Numbered from the stretch's first letter, positions 49,050 to 58,668 are shown. The stretch is 64,000 nt of DNA from an uncultured Oscillospiraceae bacterium (GCA_934572465.1 CAKTLG010000008.1:1-64000); one strand, 5' to 3'. A program made the numbers and translations. Notes: generated by a model from the letters alone, not told the origin.

Positions 49050-49362
49050 CTGCGGCAAATTCAGACCGCATGCGTTCCTGTAAAAAACGAGAGACGCAGG
49101 GGGTCTAACGATGCACCGCAAAATAAAGCGCATACCGCAAACAACGCTGTCCATGAAAGGGGCATTCCCGTTCTGCCGATTCTTCTTTCCATAAATGCAG
49201 GAATTGTGTTGTATTTGTGGGAAACAGGGGGTATGATGGATATGGAAAGCCGCCGGCGGCGGCTTTCTGAAGGCGCATCAGTTAATGTGCTCTAACTAAA
49301 AAGCGTGGGAACACGGCGCAAATGAAGCGCATATCTAATCGTGCTTGAAAAGAGGTAGGAAT
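49050..49362. other. Gene-free region between the tRNA operon and the esterase gene
   Basis: No coding frame with a ribosome binding site is seen. A perfect 10-bp hairpin, GAAAGCCGCC-GGC-GGCGGCTTTC, lies at 49245-49267. A possible weak promoter (TTGTAT, 17 bases, TATGAT at 49232-49237) precedes it, so a short leader or small RNA reaching the esterase gene is conceivable but unsupported. Confidence 0.45.
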
Positions 49363-50268
49363 ATGAGCGTTTTTGCTTCTCTGCTGCGCGGGGCGTACCG
49401 GCTCTCCGGCGCGAAAAAGGCCTTCGGTCTGCCGGAGGAGGCGATCCTGGAGGTCATCAAAAAGCAGAACCGGCACCGCGGCGTTTTTACGCCCACCGAC
49501 CGCAAGGCGTATTACGAAACGATCACCATGAACGGCTTTCTGTGTCTGATCGTGCGGGAACGCCCGCAGCCGTCGAAGCGGGCCATTCTTTACTTTTTCG
49601 GCGGCGGCATGGTCATCGGGCCGGACAAGGGCGATCTGCCCGTAATGCGCAAGCTCTGCCGCGAGACGGGGTGTGATGTGTGGTTTCCGTTTTATCCCCT
49701 CTGCACCGAGCACTGCATCACCGAGACCTATGACATGGTGTACGAATGCTATCGCAGGATGATCGAGCTGTACGGCGGCGGGAACGTCAGCACCTGCGGC
49801 TTTTCCTCCGGCGGCGCGCTCGCGCTTGGCATCGCCGCGCACAACAGCGCCCAGAGCGATCCGCTGCCGCAGCCGAGACATATCGTCGCCGTTTCCCCGG
49901 GAGAAGTGCCGTGGAACGATGCGGAAAAAGCGCGGATGCAGGCGCTGAACGACAAGGACGTTTCCATCGACTATGCCTTTATGGTCACGGTCGAAAAATT
50001 CATGCGCCACGGACAGGAAAACGTTCCGGATTACATGATCTCCGGCTCGCGCGGAGACTTCACCGGCGTCGGCGATATCCATTTCTTTTACAGCGCGGAC
50101 GAAGTGCTGTACGGCGCGCTGCCGGATTTTGAGGCGGCGTGCAGACGCGCGAACGTTCCGTACACCACCTTTGCCCGCCCGAAGATGATACACTGCTACT
50201 GTATGCTGCCGGTCTTCAGGGAAGCAAGGGATGACTTTGCGAAGATCGCGGCGCTGCTGAAAAAATAG
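49363..50268 (+). CDS. Alpha/beta-hydrolase, hormone-sensitive-lipase-like esterase
   Basis: The product is 301 residues. It has the oxyanion-hole motif as FFGGGMVIG (HGGG in most relatives) and the nucleophile elbow STCGFSSGGALAL, as in the HSL/acetyl-esterase group (GDSAGG). The acid and histidine are probably in the C-terminal DIHFFYSADEVLY and MIHCYCMLP segments. It is cytoplasmic, with no signal peptide. GAGGTAGGA precedes the ATG at 49363. The first residue of the oxyanion motif is Phe instead of His. Substrate unknown. Confidence 0.85.
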   Translation: MSVFASLLRGAYRLSGAKKAFGLPEEAILEVIKKQNRHRGVFTPTDRKAYYETITMNGFLCLIVRERPQPSKRAILYFFGGGMVIGPDKGDLPVMRKLCRETGCDVWFPFYPLCTEHCITETYDMVYECYRRMIELYGGGNVSTCGFSSGGALALGIAAHNSAQSDPLPQPRHIVAVSPGEVPWNDAEKARMQALNDKDVSIDYAFMVTVEKFMRHGQENVPDYMISGSRGDFTGVGDIHFFYSADEVLYGALPDFEAACRRANVPYTTFARPKMIHCYCMLPVFREARDDFAKIAALLKK

Positions 50269-50320
50269 GGGAGCGAGCCGTTCGTTCCCCAAGGTGTCGG
50301 AAAAATAAGCGGACGATCGC

Positions 50321-50360
50321 AAAAAGCCCGCATCGGTCGAATGACCGATGCGGGCTTCTT
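50321..50360. terminator. Bidirectional terminator between convergent genes
   Basis: AAAAAGCCCGCATCGGTC, a GAAT loop and GACCGATGCGGGCTT form a perfect 15-bp stem between the esterase gene and the leftward DUF308 gene. Confidence 0.85.
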
Positions 50361-50377
50361 CGCCGCGGGACAGGAGC

Positions 50378-50959
50378 TTATACCTCGCGCCACTCCGCGT
50401 CGATGTACCTGCGGTGGCCGTCGCTGCGGAAGGCCTTGGTGATGCAGTGCACCGTGTAGATATTCTCCGCGCCGGCGATGATGAGGGAGATGCCCATATA
50501 GATCATCAGCGCGCTCGCACCCTCGAAGGGATCGGCGATCATCAGCACGCCGAGCACCGCGCCCAGAATGCCGAGAACCAGCGTCCCGCCCCAGCTGCCC
50601 CAGCCGATGCGCCGCAGCTCGATGGCCGTCTGGATGGAAAAGACGCTGCCGACCATGATGTAAAAGCCCAGCAGGATCGGCAGGATCGGCAGCGCGCCCA
50701 TCGGGTGGAGCAGCAGCAGAACGCCCGCGAGGATGCTCAGGATGCCGGTCATCAGATCGGCGCGGAACAGCAGCCCCGCAAAGCCGAGGCTGAAGTAGCG
50801 TGCGATCTCGCAGACGCCCATCGCAATGCACAGCACGCCCACCAGATAGCAGACGGCCAGCGCGGAGATCTCCGGCCGGACGATCATCACAAGTCCCAGC
50901 GCGATCATGCAGCAGGAGAGCACGACCGCCCACAAACGGTAACGCTTCAATGTTTTCAT
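50378..50959 (-). CDS. DUF308/HdeD-family membrane protein
   Basis: The 193-residue protein has six predicted helices arranged as three helical-hairpin repeats, with recurring patterns such as GVLCIAMGVCEIARY, LLGFYIMVGSVFSIQTA and MGISLIIAGAENIY. This matches the HdeD/DUF308 family, linked to acid resistance in enterobacteria but of unknown role in Clostridia. It follows an alpha/beta hydrolase gene 38 bases upstream on the same strand. Confidence 0.85.
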   Translation of the reverse strand: MKTLKRYRLWAVVLSCCMIALGLVMIVRPEISALAVCYLVGVLCIAMGVCEIARYFSLGFAGLLFRADLMTGILSILAGVLLLLHPMGALPILPILLGFYIMVGSVFSIQTAIELRRIGWGSWGGTLVLGILGAVLGVLMIADPFEGASALMIYMGISLIIAGAENIYTVHCITKAFRSDGHRRYIDAEWREV

Positions 50960-50997
50960 AAAACAGCACTTCCTTACTAAAATTTGGTTTTTTCGTT

Positions 50998-51990
50998 TCA
51001 GCTATCCGAGCGCTGTTCTCCGCGTCCGCGGTCGAACGCGTTCCAGAACAGGCGCAGCGCTTCTTCATATTTCTCCGGAGCCACATAGCAGCTCATCACA
51101 TGATCCGCGTGCGGCACGATGAGGAGCTGACAGGGCGTGCGGCAGGCATCGTAATTTTCATATGCCATGCGCACGGGGACAAAGTGATCGTCCTCCCCGT
51201 GGATCAGCAGCACAGGCTTGTCGGTGACGGAAAGGGCCTTCACCGTCGAATACTCATTGGAGCCGACCGACAGCCGCCTGCGGCAGATCCCGTCGGCGAC
51301 CGCAGCGCCGAGGACAAACGGCAGGTGCAGATTCTTGCGCGCCACGTGCCGCCAGATGTCGCGCGGCGAGGTATAGGCAGAATCGGCGATGATGCCGTGG
51401 ACAGCCTCTGGCAGCCCGAGCCCCGCCGCCATCAGCACGGTGGTCGCGCCCATCGAAACGCCCACAAGGTAGATCGGCAGCTCCGTGCCGCAGCGGTCAA
51501 TGACCCACTGCGTCCAGTCGAGGCAGTCGCCGCACTCGGTCAGGCCAAAGCCGATATATTCGCCCCCGCTCTCGCGCTGCGCGCGCTGCTCCACATAGAG
51601 CACGCTGCACTGTTCCCTCGTCCAGATCGGAGAGATCAGCGCGAGATCCCTGTACCACGCCGAGCGCCAGCCGTGGAAGGCGATGATGATGCGCCTGGCA
51701 TCCGCACAGGGGATCCAGTGGCCGACCAGCGTCAGGCCGTCCCTGCTCCGGATCGAAACGGTCTCGTTGGGCGCGGTCGCAAGGCGCTGCGCAGCCTCCC
51801 GCTGGGCAACGCGGTAGGCGTCGTTCGGCGCTTCGCCGGTCAGACGCGCACCGTCGCCCGTCCCCGGCAGCCGCGGCATTTCCCGCTTCATTGCAATATC
51901 GGCCAAAAAGCTCGTCGTGCCATAGACGGCAAGCGCGCACACCGCCGCGGCGGAAGCGCCTGCGGCAAGTCTTTTTGCTGCTTTTTTCAT
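50998..51990 (-). CDS. Membrane-anchored alpha/beta-hydrolase
   Basis: The product is 330 residues. An N-terminal hydrophobic segment (about 8-30) suggests membrane attachment or export. The core has IIIAFHGWRSAWYRDLAL, the nucleophile elbow YLVGVSMGATTVLMA, the acid strand PVLLIHGEDDHFVPV and the catalytic histidine in VPHADHVMS. It belongs to the prolyl-oligopeptidase-like/YqkD group. It diverges from a TetR gene 104 bases away, which is its probable regulator. Confidence 0.85.
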   Translation of the reverse strand: MKKAAKRLAAGASAAAVCALAVYGTTSFLADIAMKREMPRLPGTGDGARLTGEAPNDAYRVAQREAAQRLATAPNETVSIRSRDGLTLVGHWIPCADARRIIIAFHGWRSAWYRDLALISPIWTREQCSVLYVEQRAQRESGGEYIGFGLTECGDCLDWTQWVIDRCGTELPIYLVGVSMGATTVLMAAGLGLPEAVHGIIADSAYTSPRDIWRHVARKNLHLPFVLGAAVADGICRRRLSVGSNEYSTVKALSVTDKPVLLIHGEDDHFVPVRMAYENYDACRTPCQLLIVPHADHVMSCYVAPEKYEEALRLFWNAFDRGRGEQRSDS

Positions 51991-52094
51991 GGCTGTACAC
52001 CTCCATCATGCGTTAAAAAAGTCCATGCCTTTTTATAGACAAAAACGGCATTTTTATGCTAAACTGTTCTACAGAAAACCTCAGGAGGTCTGTC

Positions 52095-52661
52095 ATGCCC
52101 ATCGATGTCAAGACGCGGATCGTTGAAGCGTTCGTCAAGCTGTCAAAGGAAAAGAATATCGACAAGATCACGGTCAAGGACATCGTCGACGAGTGCGGCA
52201 TCTCCCGTCAGGCCTTCTATTATCACTTTCAGGACATTTTAGAGGTCATCGAATGGGCGACCGAGCAGGCCTTTCAGAAGCTGCTCGAGCGCAGCCTCGC
52301 CCTCGACGATCCGGAGGCCGTTCTGCGCGAGTTCATCACCGCCTTGGAGGAGAAGAACGTGCTTTTGCAAAAGCTGCTCAACTCGCAGAAGCGCGAGCAG
52401 ATCGAGCGTCTGATGGTGCGCTCCGTGCGCGCCTATCTGCGGGAGCTGATCGAGCGAAAGGGCGCAAAGCCCGATATCCCCTATGAAAATGTCGAGATCG
52501 CGCTGAGCTTCTGCACCTACGGCATCGTAGGGCTGCTGCTGGAATGCTGCGAGAAAAAGAGCGCGGACCGCGACCGGCTGGCCGGACAGATGCGCCGGCT
52601 TTTGTCCGGACGCATCGAGGCGGAGCGCGCCGGACACGCGGGCGCGCCGATATTGCCGTAG
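52095..52661 (+). CDS. TetR-family transcriptional regulator
   Basis: The product is 188 residues. The N-terminal helix-turn-helix KITVKDIVDECG and ISRQAFYYHFQDI is a clear TetR/AcrR DNA-binding domain; the remainder is an all-helical ligand domain ending in a basic tail. The ATG at 52095 is preceded by AGGAGG. TATAGACA occurs in its promoter region (about 52034-52041) and again twice in the nested palindrome at 52748-52808, making it a candidate operator half-site. It is likely to control the divergent hydrolase-DUF308 pair. Confidence 0.88.
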   Translation: MPIDVKTRIVEAFVKLSKEKNIDKITVKDIVDECGISRQAFYYHFQDILEVIEWATEQAFQKLLERSLALDDPEAVLREFITALEEKNVLLQKLLNSQKREQIERLMVRSVRAYLRELIERKGAKPDIPYENVEIALSFCTYGIVGLLLECCEKKSADRDRLAGQMRRLLSGRIEAERAGHAGAPILP

Positions 52662-52747
52662 CGGCTCCCGCCGGAGCGCCCGTCCGTCCCCGGTGCTCAC
52701 AGCGTAGCAGGAATGAAGCCCTTTGGACATATTCACTTTTCCTTTTG

Positions 52748-52808
52748 TGTATAGACAAAGCTGCCGAAGTGTCAACAAGCTTGACACTTCGGCGTATCTG
52801 TCTATACA
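52748..52808. promoter_or_regulatory. 61-bp nested palindrome encoding two mirror-image outward promoters
   Basis: Inner arms GCCGAAGTGTCAA (52763-52775) and TTGACACTTCGGC (52781-52793) and outer arms TGTATAGACA (52748-52757) and TGTCTATACA (52799-52808) are exact inverted repeats. Because of the symmetry each strand reads TTGACA, 16 bases, TATACA: rightward boxes at 52781-52786 and 52803-52808, leftward boxes at 52775-52770 and 52753-52748. The rightward promoter serves the gene at 52890 and ftsH. The leftward one would run antisense into the TetR gene. Confidence 0.8.
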
Positions 52809-52889
52809 GAGCGGGCAAAATGATAATGGCGGGATCGCCGGCGCTCTGCTATAAAGGGGACAGCACAACAAAGGAAGGGGGCCGCGCCT

Positions 52890-53366
52890 ATGAACACGAA
52901 CAGCGGGATATTCAGCGCCAAGCTCTACGAGCTCGAGCGGCAGTATGGGCAGACCGTCAGCCGCCTTCGCCTGTATCCGCAGGCGGGACACGAGGAGGTG
53001 CGTCAGGCGCTCGACGAGCTATGGCGGGAATTCCGTGAAAACGAGCTGCTGATGCAAAAAGCCGTTGCCGGCTGCCATTCGCCCGCGGTCGCGGCGCTCG
53101 CGGCGGCGCAGCTCGACTACGATCTCAAGATCGAACGCATCCTGCGCCGCGAGCTGCCCGAGTATCTCCACGGCGAGGGGACCGATCCCACGCAGGACCG
53201 CTCGGAGGCCGTGAGCCTCTACGCCGAGTACGCCATCGACCTTGCCGCCCAGTCGCTGCGCCACGCGCTGCTGGCGGCATTGTCCGCGATCGATCTGGAA
53301 ATGAGCTGCGAAGAAAAGGAAAACGCGGCGCTTCAAAATAAGACGGAGGAAAACGCAAATGAATGA
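52890..53366 (+). CDS. Uncharacterised helical protein coupled to ftsH
   Basis: The product is 158 residues, with no signal peptide or membrane helix and predicted to be almost wholly alpha-helical (YELERQYGQTVSRLRLY, VRQALDELWREFRENELLMQ, IDLAAQSLRHALLAALSAID). AAGGAAGGGGG lies upstream of its ATG. Its last eight bases overlap the start of ftsH, which indicates co-translation. I do not recognise the family; a modulator or adaptor of FtsH is an inference from coupling only. Confidence 0.75.
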   Translation: MNTNSGIFSAKLYELERQYGQTVSRLRLYPQAGHEEVRQALDELWREFRENELLMQKAVAGCHSPAVAALAAAQLDYDLKIERILRRELPEYLHGEGTDPTQDRSEAVSLYAEYAIDLAAQSLRHALLAALSAIDLEMSCEEKENAALQNKTEENANE

Positions 53367-55179
53367 AGTGAGATCACCCAAAAAACCGCTGCTGTACTAC
53401 TACATGGTCGCCCTGCTGCTGGTGATGCTGTTCAACTTCCTCGCCATGCCGTGGCTGGCGGAGCACCAGATCAGGGATGTGGACTACAACACCTTTGTCA
53501 CCATGACGGAAAACGGCGAGATCGGCAAGGTCGAGATCCAGGAGCAGGAGAACCGCATCCTCTTCACCGACACTAACAACACGGTCGTTTACAAGACCGC
53601 CATGGTGCCGGACGACGAGCTGATCCCGCGCCTGCTTGCCGCCGGCATCTCCACGACAGGCTCGGAGATCCAGCAGACCTCGCTGCTCGTCGACATCCTC
53701 GGCTGGGTGCTGCCGATCCTCATTTTTGTCGCGCTGGGACAGTTCATGTCGCGCAAGATGATGGAGAAAATGGGCGGCGGGGGCAACTCCATGATGTTCA
53801 ACATGGGCAAGTCCAACGCCAAGGTCTATGTCAAGTCCGCTGAGGGCATCAAGTTTGACGACGTTGCGGGCGAGGACGAGGCCAAGGAGAATCTCACCGA
53901 GGTCGTCAACTACCTGCACGATCCCAGCAAGTATCAGGAGATCGGCGCGTCGATGCCCAAGGGCATCCTGCTCGTCGGCCCTCCGGGAACCGGCAAAACG
54001 ATGCTCGCCAAGGCGGTCGCCGGCGAGGCGAACGTGCCGTTCTTCTCGATGTCGGGCTCTGAATTTGTCGAAATGTTCGTCGGCATGGGCGCGAGCAAGG
54101 TGCGCGACCTCTTCAAGCAGGCCAAGGAAAAGGCACCCTGCATCGTCTTTATCGACGAGATCGACGCCATCGGTCAGAAGCGCAGCGGCGGCCAGTATGG
54201 CGGCAACGACGAGCGCGAGCAGACGCTCAACCAGCTGCTGACCGAAATGGACGGCTTCGAGGGCAACAACGGCGTCATCATCCTTGCCGCGACCAACCGC
54301 CCCGAATCCCTCGACCCCGCGCTCACGCGCCCGGGCCGCTTTGACCGCCGCGTGCCGGTCGAGCTTCCCGACCTCAAGGGCCGCGAGGCCATTTTGCAGG
54401 TCCACGCAAAGAAGATCAAGGTCGCCGAGGACGTCGACTTCAATAAGATCGCGCGCATGGCCTCCGGTGCTTCGGGCGCGGAGCTTGCCAACATCGTGAA
54501 CGAAGCGGCGCTGCGCGCCGTGCGCGACGGCCGCCGCTTTGCCACGCAGGCGGATCTGGAGGAGAGCATCGAAGTCGTCATCGCGGGCTACCAGAAGAAG
54601 AACGCCATCATGACCGACGAAGAAAAGAAGATCGTCTCCTACCACGAGATCGGCCACGCGCTCGTCGCGGCGATGCAGACGCACTCCGCTCCCGTGCAGA
54701 AGATCACCATCGTGCCGCGCACCTCGGGCGCGCTGGGCTACACGATGCAGGTCGAAGAGGGCAACCACTACCTCATGAACAAGACCGAGATGGAGAACAA
54801 GATCGCTACGCTGACCGGCGGCCGCGCCGCCGAGGAGGTCGCGTTCGGTTCCGTCACGACCGGCGCGTCGAACGACATCGAGCAGGCGACGAAGCTCGCC
54901 CGCGCCATGATCACCCGCTACGGCATGAGCGACGACTTCGACATGGTCGCGCTCGAGACGGTGACGAATCAGTACCTCGGCGGCGACGCCTCGCTCGCCT
55001 GCTCCGCCGAAACGCAGACGAGGATCGACGGCCTCGTTGTGGAGCTGGTGAAAAAGCAGCACGAGAAGGCCATCCAGATCCTCACGGACAACCGCGCGAA
55101 GCTCGACGAGCTTGCCGACTACCTCTACGAGAAGGAGACCATCACCGGCGAGGAGTTCATGAATATCCTGAACAGGTAA
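53359..55179 (+). CDS. ftsH: ATP-dependent zinc metalloprotease FtsH
   Basis: The product is 606 residues. Two N-terminal membrane segments (about 12-30 and 110-130) flank an extracytoplasmic domain. The AAA+ module has Walker A GPPGTGKT (near 208-215), Walker [12 protein letters not shown] and the [22 protein letters not shown]. The zinc site is HEIGH (His429-His433). It degrades misfolded membrane and regulatory proteins. It overlaps the upstream unknown gene by eight bases and ends at a strong terminator. Confidence 0.97.
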   Translation: MNEVRSPKKPLLYYYMVALLLVMLFNFLAMPWLAEHQIRDVDYNTFVTMTENGEIGKVEIQEQENRILFTDTNNTVVYKTAMVPDDELIPRLLAAGISTTGSEIQQTSLLVDILGWVLPILIFVALGQFMSRKMMEKMGGGGNSMMFNMGKSNAKVYVKSAEGIKFDDVAGEDEAKENLTEVVNYLHDPSKYQEIGASMPKGILLVGPPGTGKTMLAKAVAGEANVPFFSMSGSEFVEMFVGMGASKVRDLFKQAKEKAPCIVFIDEIDAIGQKRSGGQYGGNDEREQTLNQLLTEMDGFEGNNGVIILAATNRPESLDPALTRPGRFDRRVPVELPDLKGREAILQVHAKKIKVAEDVDFNKIARMASGASGAELANIVNEAALRAVRDGRRFATQADLEESIEVVIAGYQKKNAIMTDEEKKIVSYHEIGHALVAAMQTHSAPVQKITIVPRTSGALGYTMQVEEGNHYLMNKTEMENKIATLTGGRAAEEVAFGSVTTGASNDIEQATKLARAMITRYGMSDDFDMVALETVTNQYLGGDASLACSAETQTRIDGLVVELVKKQHEKAIQILTDNRAKLDELADYLYEKETITGEEFMNILNR

Positions 55180-55191
55180 AACGCGCACAGC

Positions 55192-55228
55192 AAAAAAGCC
55201 TTGAAACGGATCCGTTTCAAGGCTTTTT
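55192..55228 (+). terminator. Terminator of ftsH (bidirectional shape)
   Basis: AAAAAGCCTTGAAACG, a GATC loop and CGTTTCAAGGCTTTTT form a 16-bp stem between convergent ftsH and the DUF368 gene. Its stem resembles the tRNA operon terminator at 49007. Confidence 0.9.
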
Positions 55229-55254
55229 CCTTTTGTCTGCGGGTGCTGTGCGGC

Positions 55255-56091
55255 TTATTCCTGCCGTTCCTCCCCGCTTGGCTGGAGCTTGCCGCCGAAA
55301 TACGCGAGCACCGCGCCGAGCACGCCGCAGCCAAGGCCCCACGCAAGCTCCGCGCCCGAGGCGTAGTGCAGCGGCACGATGATGAGCGTGGAAGCGAGCA
55401 CGATGCCGAGCACCGCGTGGTAGGCGAGGGAATAGCGCCGGTCGAAAAGGCGGCTGACGATGCGCGCAAACAGCGCCACAACGCCTCCCATACCGAGCAG
55501 CCACGGGAGGAGCACAGCGGGGTCAAGGCGCGTGATGCCGTCGATCATCGGTGTAAGCAGACCAACAGCCATCAGGATAGACGAGGACGTCATGCCCGGG
55601 ATGATGAAGCTGAGTCCCCACAGCGCGCCGCAGGAGAGGAAGCCGCCGAAATTCGCCGGCATTTCGGAAAACGAGCCGAGCTGCACGCCCAGCAGTATCG
55701 CAAACAGGAGCGCGAAGCTCACGAGCATCGAGACATATGACCCGCGGCTGCGTCCCTGTACGCCCGCCTCGCGCCAGAGATCGGGCAGCGTGCCGAGGAT
55801 AAGCCCGATAAAAAGGCACGTCGCCACCGTCTCCGACTGGTTAAACAGCGCCAGAATGACTCCGCCGCCGCCCAAAAAGCCGATGAGCCAGCCGATGCCG
55901 ACCGGCAGCAGCATGGGAAGATAGCGCGCGAGCGCGCGCTTCGGATGCGTCAGCACCTCCATCATGGGGCGGTAGATGCCGAACACCACCGCCAGCACGC
56001 CGCCGGAGATGCCCGGCAGGATCGCGCCCGCGCCGATGATGATGCCCTGTGCCACGCGCAGCAGCGCATTTTTTGTAGGGGAAGCTTTCAT
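55255..56091 (-). CDS. DUF368-family membrane protein (PopT-type polyprenyl-phosphate transporter)
   Basis: The product is 278 residues with about eight hydrophobic helices. The family signature is the N-terminal GIIIGAGAILPGISGGVLAV and the internal repeat GLSFIIPGMTSSSILMAVG, an inverted pair of P-G motifs. DUF368 proteins have been linked to recycling undecaprenyl phosphate across the membrane for wall synthesis. Here that role is by family only. It is 23 bases from the 2-hydroxyacid dehydrogenase gene upstream. Confidence 0.88.
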   Translation of the reverse strand: MKASPTKNALLRVAQGIIIGAGAILPGISGGVLAVVFGIYRPMMEVLTHPKRALARYLPMLLPVGIGWLIGFLGGGGVILALFNQSETVATCLFIGLILGTLPDLWREAGVQGRSRGSYVSMLVSFALLFAILLGVQLGSFSEMPANFGGFLSCGALWGLSFIIPGMTSSSILMAVGLLTPMIDGITRLDPAVLLPWLLGMGGVVALFARIVSRLFDRRYSLAYHAVLGIVLASTLIIVPLHYASGAELAWGLGCGVLGAVLAYFGGKLQPSGEERQE

Positions 56092-56114
56092 GAAACCGCC
56101 TTTCCTTTATATCC

Positions 56115-57083
56115 TCAGTAGCCCCTCTTGCGGTCGACCAGCTGCTTCAGCGGACGGCCCGCGGCATAATTGTCCAGATTTTCGCAGAACATCTCCACAT
56201 TGCGCGCACAGGTATAGCCGAGCGTCATGTTGCCTGCGACGTGCGGCGTGAGCAGCAGGTTCTTCGCGCCGCGCAGCGGATGCTCCGCGGGCAGCGGCTC
56301 AGGCACGACAACGTCGAGCGCCGCGCCGGCAAGATGCTCGGAATCCAGCGCGGCGATGAGCGCGTCCTGATCGATGGCCGTACCGCGGCCGACGTTGACG
56401 ACATACGCGCCCTCGGGCAGCAGCGCCATGCGCTCCGCATTCAGGATATTCACCGTGTCCGGCGTGGAGGGCAGGGACATGAACAGCACGTCCGTCTCCG
56501 GCAGGACGGCGTCCAGCGCCGAGACAGTGCGTACCTCGTCAAATTCCGGATGCGCACGGCCGCTGCGGTTCACCCCCACGAGCCTTTCCGGCTGGAACGC
56601 ACGCACGCGGCGGGCAAATTCCGTGCCGATGTCGCCCGTGCCGAGGCAGGTAACGCGCGCGCCGTGGAGCGAGCGGATGCCGCCCGGGAGCACGCGCCAG
56701 CCGCCCTCGCGGATGATCTCGGCGTATTCCATCTGGCGGCGCAGCAGCATCAGCGTGACCATGACCGCGTGCTCGGCGATCGTCACACCGTAGGCGCCGG
56801 AGGCGTTGGTGAGCAGACACGCGGGGTCCTGATACAGCTCGTCGCGGCAGAAATGATCCACGCCCGCCCAGCAGCAGGCGTACCACTTGAGCTTCTTCGC
56901 GCCCGCGATAACGCGCTGCGAGGGGTGCCCGTAGATGATGGCACAGTCGTCCACATTCCCCTCCGCCGCTCTGGACGAGGGGAAAAAGACGATATCGTAC
57001 CCGTTCCGCGCGGCCGCGTCACGCAGCTGCGCTTCATAGGCCGGCGTCAGAAAGTCGATAATGACGGCGATCTTTTCATGCAT
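56115..57083 (-). CDS. D-isomer-specific 2-hydroxyacid dehydrogenase family protein
   Basis: The product is 322 residues. NAD-binding CLGTGDIGTEFARRVRAF, the catalytic Arg block (LFMSLPSTPDTVNIL, then VNVGRGTAIDQDALIAAL), Glu in DVVVPEPLPAEHPL and His in LLTPHVAGN are all present. The first 100 residues are a short substrate domain. It overlaps the end of the upstream flavoprotein gene by eight bases, so the two are co-translated. Whether it reduces a 2-ketoacid or glyoxylate is not evident. Confidence 0.9.
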   Translation of the reverse strand: MHEKIAVIIDFLTPAYEAQLRDAAARNGYDIVFFPSSRAAEGNVDDCAIIYGHPSQRVIAGAKKLKWYACCWAGVDHFCRDELYQDPACLLTNASGAYGVTIAEHAVMVTLMLLRRQMEYAEIIREGGWRVLPGGIRSLHGARVTCLGTGDIGTEFARRVRAFQPERLVGVNRSGRAHPEFDEVRTVSALDAVLPETDVLFMSLPSTPDTVNILNAERMALLPEGAYVVNVGRGTAIDQDALIAALDSEHLAGAALDVVVPEPLPAEHPLRGAKNLLLTPHVAGNMTLGYTCARNVEMFCENLDNYAAGRPLKQLVDRKRGY

Positions 57084-58668
57084 GGCGTAATTCCTCCAAT
57101 ATTTTTTCCGCAGCGCGCAGGCCGTCCGCCGCGGCGCTCATGATGCCGCCGGCATAGCCCGCGCCCTCGCCGCATGGATATAATCCGCGCAGCGCGGACT
57201 GGCCGCTCTCATCGCGCAAAATGCGCACGGGGGAGGACGATCTCGTCTCCGCCGCCGTCAGCACGGCGTCCGGAGAATCAAAGCCCCTGAGCTTTTTCCC
57301 CAGCAGCGGGATGCCCTCCTCCAGCGCCTCCGTGACAAAGGGCGGAAGACAGTCGTGCAGGTCGCACCAGCGCACGGCGGGGCAATAGGTCGGAACAACC
57401 TTTCCCGCGCCCGTCGACGGACGGCGAGCAAGAAAATCCCCGACCCGCTGCGCGGGCGCGGCGTAGCCCCCGCCGCCAAGGCGGTAGGCCGCGTCCTCGA
57501 TCGCGCGCTGGAACTGAACGCCCGCGAGGACGTCTCCCGACGGAAAATCCTCCGGCGTGACGGAAACGAGCAGTCCGCCGTTGATGTTCTCCCCGCTGCG
57601 CGCAAGCTCGCTCATACCGTTGGTCACAACGCGCCCTTCCTCCGACGCGGCGGCGACGACCTCGCCGCCCGGGCAGACGCAGAACGAAAACACGCCGCGG
57701 CCGCCGCTCGTGTGACAGGAGAGCTTGTAGGACGTAGGCGGCAGCCCCCGCTGCCCCGCCGCCTCCTTATATTGCGCTGTATCCATATCGCGCTGGCGGT
57801 GCTCGATGCGAACGCCGACGGCAAAGGGCTTGGGCTCCATCGGCACGCCGCGCGCGTGCAGCATTGCAAAGGTATCCCGCGCGCTGTGGCCCGGCGCGAG
57901 GACGACGTGATGCGCGGGAAGCGTGTATTCCCCCTCGGGGGACGAAACGCGCAGCGCCGCGACGCTGCCGCCGCTGCACCCGATATCCACAACGGTGTGG
58001 GAAAAGCGTATCTCGCCGCCCGCTTCCAGAAGCTCACGGCGCAGATTCTGCAATACAGCATACAGCCCGTCCGTGCCGACGTGGGGCTTGGCGTCGACCA
58101 AAATATCCCCGCTCGCGCCGAAGCGGACGAGTTCCTCTAAAATATAGCCGTGGCGCACATCCTTCGTGCCGGTGTTGAGCTTACCGTCGGAAAACGCGCC
58201 GGCGCCGCCCTCGCCGAACTGAACGTTCGACGAAAAATCAAGCTCGCCCGTGCGCCAAAAGTGCGCAACGTCCCGCTTGCGCTGCTCGACCGCGCGCCCG
58301 CGCTCAAGCAGAATGGGCTTCGCCCCGCAGCGGGCCAGCAGCAGCGCGCAGAACAGTCCCGCCGGCCCCGCGCCGATGACGACGGGGGAACGCTCCGGCG
58401 CGTTGACGGGTGCGGGCGGCACATAGCGCACGGGTGTATAGGGCTGCACATTTTTATTTTTGCAGCGCTTCAGGATCGCGCTCTCGTTTTCCACCGCGAC
58501 CGCCGCCGCGCAGACGAGCCTTACGCCCTCGCGCGCGTCAATGGAGCGGCGCAGCAGCTTCACGGACGTGAGCCTTTCCGCCTCCACGCGCAGCGCGTGC
58601 GCGCAGGACAGGCGCAGCGCTTCCTCATCCGCGCCGATGGGGAGCTTCAAATTGTCGATGCGCAGCAT
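57076..58668 (-). CDS. FAD-dependent oxidoreductase (COG2509-like)
   Basis: The 530-residue protein starts with a ferredoxin-like/THUMP-like domain (RLTSVKLLRRSIDAREG), followed by the FAD motif VVIGAGPAGLFCALLLARCG, then LLERGRAVEQRKRDV, an insertion with FSDGKLNTGTKD, and the C-terminal GLYPCGEGAGYAGGIMSAAADG. These are hallmarks of the uncharacterised COG2509 dehydrogenases that are common in Firmicutes. The substrate is unknown. It is the first gene of a leftward trio with the 2-hydroxyacid dehydrogenase and the DUF368 protein. Confidence 0.88.
   Translation of the reverse strand: MLRIDNLKLPIGADEEALRLSCAHALRVEAERLTSVKLLRRSIDAREGVRLVCAAAVAVENESAILKRCKNKNVQPYTPVRYVPPAPVNAPERSPVVIGAGPAGLFCALLLARCGAKPILLERGRAVEQRKRDVAHFWRTGELDFSSNVQFGEGGAGAFSDGKLNTGTKDVRHGYILEELVRFGASGDILVDAKPHVGTDGLYAVLQNLRRELLEAGGEIRFSHTVVDIGCSGGSVAALRVSSPEGEYTLPAHHVVLAPGHSARDTFAMLHARGVPMEPKPFAVGVRIEHRQRDMDTAQYKEAAGQRGLPPTSYKLSCHTSGGRGVFSFCVCPGGEVVAAASEEGRVVTNGMSELARSGENINGGLLVSVTPEDFPSGDVLAGVQFQRAIEDAAYRLGGGGYAAPAQRVGDFLARRPSTGAGKVVPTYCPAVRWCDLHDCLPPFVTEALEEGIPLLGKKLRGFDSPDAVLTAAETRSSSPVRILRDESGQSALRGLYPCGEGAGYAGGIMSAAADGLRAAEKILEELRHA

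Noticed and set aside
48963..49154. Minus-strand frame ending in RTTGLEPVTSCV over tRNA-Val
   Set aside because: It is the antisense translation of the tRNA-Val 3' half, a well-known annotation artefact.
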